This document shows positions 34,546 through 38,289 of a stretch of DNA of 38,289 nucleotides, in pieces. Source of the stretch: Methylobacter sp. Its GTDB lineage: Bacteria; Pseudomonadota; Gammaproteobacteria; Methylococcales; Methylomonadaceae. Each line of letters opens with the position of its first letter. The first letter of the stretch is position 1. The stretch spans positions 1 to 38,289 of the forward strand of contig JAURVK010000001.1 in assembly GCA_030655535.1 (NCBI GenBank), read 5' to 3'. The notes under the pieces are model-generated. The model saw only the letters and a program-made list of their open reading frames with translations, did not search any database and was not told the DNA's origin. Position numbers and translations under genes: made by a program.

Positions 34546-35748
34546 ATGCAAACTTATCTGCCCTTTATCAAAGCGCTTTTTTCCGAATGGTATCTTTTGA
34601 CCCTGAACAATCCGTTGTACGCCGCGGCATTGACGTCAACCGTCTGGCTGCTGACCGCCTTGCTTTACAGTATCCGAATTGCCTCGATAAAAAGAGCAAA
34701 AGTTGCCAGCGATAAGGCTGGTATCGGAAAGCTCAATGCCGCACAACAACAGTTACAGCACAGCCAAGAGGAATTGGCGGAGGCTGTTGTGCACATGGAA
34801 AAAGCCCAATCGGCCGCTCAAAATGAAACACAACGGGCTTTAACGCTGGAACAGCTGATTTATCAACGTAACCAGCAGATTGCCGGAATTATTCAGACAC
34901 TGGCGACAAGTTTCGATCTTGGCGAACGGCCATTACTGGCCAGTGAAGATGTTAAGGCGGACTCATTGTGGCAGCAGCATGATAAAGTCATTACGCAATT
35001 AACCGAGCGTTTGCGTACCGAGCAGCAAGCAAAAATCGAGTTACAACAAGCCTGTCAGGCGGAGACGGCAAAACGGGTCGAAAAAGAGGTGCTGATTAAG
35101 GCTCTGCAAACGACGTTAGACAACCACACCAGTCAGCTTTCCAGGCTAGAGGTGGCGTTTGAAGAACAAAAAACAATGCTGCAACAGCAGCAGGATAATG
35201 CACGCCAGGTTTTATCCGATACCCTGAAAAAATACCAGGCGGATATGACCCGCCCGGTAGAGTCGGAACAGGAAACGATTAAGACGGTTACGACTTCGCA
35301 ACAACCGATAAGCTTGGAAGAAAGCCCAGCTATTGAAGAGCCCCTGATGGCACAGCCGGAACCGGATAGCCCGGTCATTCAGGTTAATGACGTACCGCAT
35401 GCAGCGGTTAGCTGGCAGAAAGAAGCTCCGATTGAATTAGTAGCGAATGAAGAAGCGCTTGCGCCAATGCCGTCAGCCATAAAGCCTCAAGCGGCGGTTG
35501 AAGATGCGCCTTCTGTAGCAGCGGACATCGATCAGCAACCGGTTATTCCCGCTAAAGGATCGCTGGGAAAATTCAAAAACCTGTTCGGTAAAAAACAACA
35601 GCCGATTAAAACAGAGCCGCAGTGGGCAGACATCAAGTCGGATGAACCGCTGTTATCGGATGAGAAACAACAGTCTGATCAGGAAGTCAAAAAAGAGTCG
35701 GGAAAACTGAAAGGCTTTTATAGTAAGTTCGGATCGAAAGGTAAATAA
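34546..35748 (+). CDS. Membrane-anchored coiled-coil protein, unknown
   Basis: 400 residues with GAGGAA in front of the ATG. One N-terminal membrane helix (about 24-45, YAAALTSTVWLLTALLYSIRIA) is followed by long coiled-coil segments (about 60-235), rich in Gln, Glu and Ala. Then comes an acidic, proline-rich disordered linker (240-335). Two short basic amphipathic motifs close the protein, LGKFKNLFGKK (about 338-348) and SGKLKGFYSKFGSKGK at the very end. The layout suggests a tethered spacer with a basic tail that could touch membrane or nucleic acid; this is inference. I do not recognise a family. It is a single gene between the tRNA and the flavoprotein. Confidence 0.8.
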   Translation: MQTYLPFIKALFSEWYLLTLNNPLYAAALTSTVWLLTALLYSIRIASIKRAKVASDKAGIGKLNAAQQQLQHSQEELAEAVVHMEKAQSAAQNETQRALTLEQLIYQRNQQIAGIIQTLATSFDLGERPLLASEDVKADSLWQQHDKVITQLTERLRTEQQAKIELQQACQAETAKRVEKEVLIKALQTTLDNHTSQLSRLEVAFEEQKTMLQQQQDNARQVLSDTLKKYQADMTRPVESEQETIKTVTTSQQPISLEESPAIEEPLMAQPEPDSPVIQVNDVPHAAVSWQKEAPIELVANEEALAPMPSAIKPQAAVEDAPSVAADIDQQPVIPAKGSLGKFKNLFGKKQQPIKTEPQWADIKSDEPLLSDEKQQSDQEVKKESGKLKGFYSKFGSKGK

Positions 35749-35853
35749 GCCGCTTCAACACAGGGCAGTTTAAGGTGATTTTCGTGGATTCATGATTGGA
35801 AATCACCTAAGCCTTGCGTGTATCCATTCTTGAGTGGGAAGAACGGATTCAAA

Positions 35854-37032
35854 TCAACAGTATTGCCCTGCACACCAGGCTGACGACCAGGCCCACTGAA
35901 AATTATAACCGCCCAGCCAGCCGGTAACATCCAGCACTTCACCGATAAAATAAAGTCCCTGCACTTGTTTGCTTTCCATGGTTTTGGAAGAAACAGCATC
36001 GCAGTCAACCCCGCCGGAAGTCACTTCAGCGGTACGATAGCCTTCAGTGCCGTTGGGTTTAACCGTCCAGTTATTAATCTGATCGGCAACTAGCTGAATC
36101 TGTTTGTCCGATAAATCCTGCATCGACACATCCAGCAAATCATCCGGCAGGAAACTAGCGATCAGCCGCTTCGGCAAATAGCCTTCCAGGATCGTTTTTA
36201 ACTTGTTTTTAAGCTTTTGTTGGCGCTTCGATTTCAGCTCCGCCTCCAGATTTACCTGCGGCAACAAGTTAATCATAAGCTCCTCTCCGGCATGCCAATA
36301 GGATGAAATCTGCAAAATCGCCGGGCCGCTTAAGCCGCGATGCGTGAACAAGATATTTTCACTAAAACTCTGCCGTTTATTGCTGACCAAACAAGGCACG
36401 GCAATACCCGATAACGCCGAGAATTTTTCTTTATCTTCCGGCTGCAAGGTAAACGGGACCAGACCTGCGCGGGTAGACAGCACATTAATACCGAATTGCT
36501 GGGCAATTTTATAGCCCAGAGGCGTCGCGCCCATTTTGGGTATCGACAAGCCGCCGGTCGCAACCACTAATGACTGACAGCTAAAATTGCCATGGTTGGT
36601 TTTAACAGGGAATCGGTTATCTAGCCGTTCAATTGAATCAATGTCGGTACTCAATTGCACAATCGCCCCTGCCTTAGCGCATTCCGCCAACAACATATCC
36701 AGAATATCCCGGGCGCTTTCATTGCAAAACAATTGCCCGTGATCCCGTTCATGAAAAGGAATCCGGTATTTTCCGATTAACGCCAGAAAATCCCATTGGC
36801 TATAGCGACTCAGCGCCGACTTGCAAAAATGCGGGTTTTGCGAAATAAAGTTATCCGGCTCAATAGAATAATTGGTGAAATTGCAACGACCGCCGCCGGA
36901 CATCAGAATTTTTTTTCCCGCCTTATTGGCATGATCCAGAACCAGCACCTTACGTCCGCGCTTGCCCGCCTCAATGGCGCACATCAGACCCGATGCTCCG
37001 GCCCCAATAATAATGATGTCGACCTCAGTCAT
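35854..37032 (-). CDS. BaiN/HI0933-family FAD-dependent oxidoreductase
   Basis: 392 residues. The N-terminal FAD-binding GAGASGLMCAIEAGKRG (residues 9-25) is followed by KKILMSGGGRCNFTN, the signature of this flavoprotein family. A central LVVATGGLSIPKMGATPLGY and the C-terminal AEVTSGGVDCDAV and YFIGEVLDVTGWLGGYNFQWAWSSA complete it. The family reduces unknown substrates with NAD(P)H; BaiN-like names come from bile-acid-modifying relatives. It overlaps the small protein upstream by 8 bp. Confidence 0.93.
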   Translation of the reverse strand: MTEVDIIIIGAGASGLMCAIEAGKRGRKVLVLDHANKAGKKILMSGGGRCNFTNYSIEPDNFISQNPHFCKSALSRYSQWDFLALIGKYRIPFHERDHGQLFCNESARDILDMLLAECAKAGAIVQLSTDIDSIERLDNRFPVKTNHGNFSCQSLVVATGGLSIPKMGATPLGYKIAQQFGINVLSTRAGLVPFTLQPEDKEKFSALSGIAVPCLVSNKRQSFSENILFTHRGLSGPAILQISSYWHAGEELMINLLPQVNLEAELKSKRQQKLKNKLKTILEGYLPKRLIASFLPDDLLDVSMQDLSDKQIQLVADQINNWTVKPNGTEGYRTAEVTSGGVDCDAVSSKTMESKQVQGLYFIGEVLDVTGWLGGYNFQWAWSSAWCAGQYC

Positions 37033-37207
37033 TGTTTTCCTTTAAAACGTTGTTAGGCAAAGCCTGCATAGATAAATTGATTTTGTCGTATTGGTCTCGT
37101 TGCCATGCGCTGTGCCGCGAGTCGCGAAAATCGGATGGCTGCGTCGCTACGGCTATAAAAAAGATGGTGACGGCGATTGCGGTTAAGCTGAGAATTATGT
37201 CGAGCAT
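37025..37207 (-). CDS. Small single-helix membrane protein
   Basis: 60 residues, one membrane helix at the start (LDIILSLTAIAVTIFFIAVA), then a soluble tail with FRDSRHSAWQRDQYDKINLSMQ. The ATG at 37207 has AGGGG nine bases upstream. It overlaps the flavoprotein gene by 8 bp, suggesting translational coupling. The family is not recognised. Confidence 0.5.
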   Translation of the reverse strand: MLDIILSLTAIAVTIFFIAVATQPSDFRDSRHSAWQRDQYDKINLSMQALPNNVLKENND

Positions 37208-37509
37208 GGCATGAACCCCTGCAATTTAGGTATAAAAAACAGAACTATAGATTAAGCAATGATTGTAAATCAACCATTTTGATGGGTTTTATAGCAAGAC
37301 TATGACCCGTCGGTAGGCATCGCGTATTTTTTTAAAACCTTCCGGTCCATCAAATCCCAAAAAAAGGCAGGCTGCAGATCCATTAAACCTGATTCCCCGG
37401 ATTCCGGCTCTTGATTTTTCAGCCGCACTTTAATGGCGGGTAAAATCCTGGGTCGAAACTCATTTCGTGTAGATGAATCCGCCAATCAATAAATCACTTA
37501 AAAAAAGTG

Positions 37510-37537
37510 TTGACTTTTTTCGGCGTATTGCTAATTT
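37510..37537 (+). promoter_or_regulatory. Candidate sigma70 promoter of the 80-residue gene
   Basis: TTGACT (37510-37515), 16-bp spacer, TAATTT (37532-37537), about 95 bp before the ATG at 37632. The remainder of the gene-free stretch 37208-37631 shows nothing clear beyond a run of weak frames. Confidence 0.45.
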
Positions 37538-37631
37538 AATTACGTTATTTGTTGAATAACAGGCCTGGGTTTAGGCTTTTGCATGGCATAAGGATTATTG
37601 CCCAACACTCCTAAAAGATAAGGGGGGCGCC

Positions 37632-37874
37632 ATGAATAAAATAACTCCACACCTATTACGCGATTTACACAAAACACTTCCGGAAGGCACAGAATGCTAT
37701 CTCTGCGCGGCTGTCAGGAGAGCTTTGGCTATATACCGCAAGGGTCGCGAACCAGCAGCTTTTTTGCAAAAAGATGAGGCTTTGTCTGTCTTGCCGCAAA
37801 AGCTGGGTCGGGGTCTAAAACGTTTTTTCATCAACGATATTCAAGCGGCACTGGATGCCATACCGGAAAATTAA
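37632..37874 (+). CDS. Small protein, unknown, 80 residues
   Basis: ATG preceded by AAGGGGGG at a good distance. The sequence MNKITPHLLRDLHKTLPEGTE...CYLCAAVRRALAIYRKGREP is mostly helical, with a Cys-x-x-Cys pair (CYLC) and basic helices; then LPQKLGRGLKRFFINDIQAALDAI. I do not recognise it. The stop codon lies in the left arm of a small hairpin. It has its own probable promoter. Confidence 0.65.
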   Translation: MNKITPHLLRDLHKTLPEGTECYLCAAVRRALAIYRKGREPAAFLQKDEALSVLPQKLGRGLKRFFINDIQAALDAIPEN

Positions 37875-37892
37875 GCCCATAAAAGGGCTTAA
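37871..37892 (+). terminator. Hairpin at the end of the 80-residue gene
   Basis: TTAAGCCC (37871-37878) with GGGCTTAA (37885-37892), 6-base loop. No T-run. The strong terminator at 37951 is a likely second stop. Confidence 0.45.
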
Positions 37893-37950
37893 CTTACCCT
37901 GCTGACATTGCTTCCACTCCTGCGGGAGAGAAGTCACACTTATTTCCTAT

Positions 37951-37978
37951 ATCCCCCTCTTCGCAGGGGGATTTTTTT
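37951..37978 (+). terminator. Strong rho-independent terminator
   Basis: ATCCCCCT (37951-37958), loop CTTCGC, AGGGGGAT (37965-37972), followed by six more T. A textbook hairpin plus T-run, 77 bp past the 80-residue gene. It could also belong to a dispersed repeat. Confidence 0.75.
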
Positions 37979-38250
37979 GCGGCTCTCAACGTATATTCTG
38001 TGCGGGCAATGCGCGAAATACAGACCTAAAAAACACATGACGCGGTGCGTGTGTCCGATATTTGCCATTTCTAACGTCCTTTTTTACAGTCAAGTAAGGT
38101 AACAGGTGATTTACAAGCAAATAGTTGATGGTCATTTTTGACGCACTGTACTGGAAAAGCCGGTAACTTTTCCACGCTTTTTGACAACCTCAAGTAGGGA
38201 AACTTCTTGTGGCGTTCGACTGAGAATACCTTAAGTTGGCGTTTGTTTCC

Positions 38251-38289
38251 TCGTTTCCACGCGCAGCGTCACTGCCATTAAGTTAAGGA
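38251..38289 (-). repeat. Copy of the hisG-hisD gap repeat, cut by the window edge
   Basis: TCGTTTCCACGCGCAGCGTC to the edge is the reverse complement, with about three mismatches over 39 bp, of 8817-8855. In the gene-free stretch 37875-38289 I see in addition a small hairpin GGAAAAG...CTTTTCC near 38153-38173. Confidence 0.75.

Noticed and set aside
37300-37485. Minus-strand 61-codon frame starting with TTG
   Set aside because: No ribosome site, TTG start, no recognisable motif, and part of it reads through a short CCGGAATCCGG-like repeat.

Overview
The window looks like chromosomal DNA of a gammaproteobacterium, possibly a type I methanotroph (Methylococcales). The evidence is the gene order petABC-sspA-sspB and the mla-murA-hisG-hisD-hisC block, the gammaproteobacterial-looking proteins, and a high load of short palindromic repeats. 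The genus assignment is inference: no methane oxidation gene lies here.

Layout. 1-729 (-) is the N-terminal part of a membrane protein of the spermidine-synthase-like MFS family, running off the left edge. 937-1503 (-) is a cytochrome c4. 1912-5889 (-) is the cytochrome bc1 operon followed by stringent starvation genes (petA, petB, petC, sspA, sspB). 6098-13373 (-) is a long run of mlaF, mlaE, mlaD, mlaB, murA, hisG, hisD, hisC, with no mlaC between mlaD and mlaB. 13946-16831 (+) is a large divergent Hsp70, followed by a small membrane protein. 17207-18891 is a gene-poor stretch of repeats holding the remains of a LysR regulator. 18892-21815 (-) is an unusual proteolysis cluster: a DUF2934 protein, a stand-alone M41 (FtsH-protease-like) protein, and a second-type FtsH. 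21994-24129 (-) is a PAS-GGDEF-EAL protein. 24818-27425 (+) is a FixL/FixJ-like two-component pair with a repeated operator-like array in front. Then come a Nudix hydrolase, a Uma2 nuclease-like protein, gcvT-gcvP (no gcvH), ychF, a tRNA-Met(CAU), a coiled-coil membrane protein, a BaiN/HI0933-type flavoprotein and two small proteins.

The most notable signals are these. (1) One palindromic repeat family (core TGTAGGGGCGAC...) occurs between genes and also in frame inside two coding regions, including the nucleotide-binding domain of the Hsp70. (2) A 143-bp element has clean terminal inverted repeats and an 8-bp target duplication. (3) The M41-like/FtsH/DUF2934 cluster. (4) A 14-bp-phased TACYTAxGTA array lies in front of the FixLJ-like pair. 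(5) The EAL domain lacks key residues, and the same gene has an A8 tract near its start that may hide a frameshift. All functions are read from sequence by eye; no database search was run.
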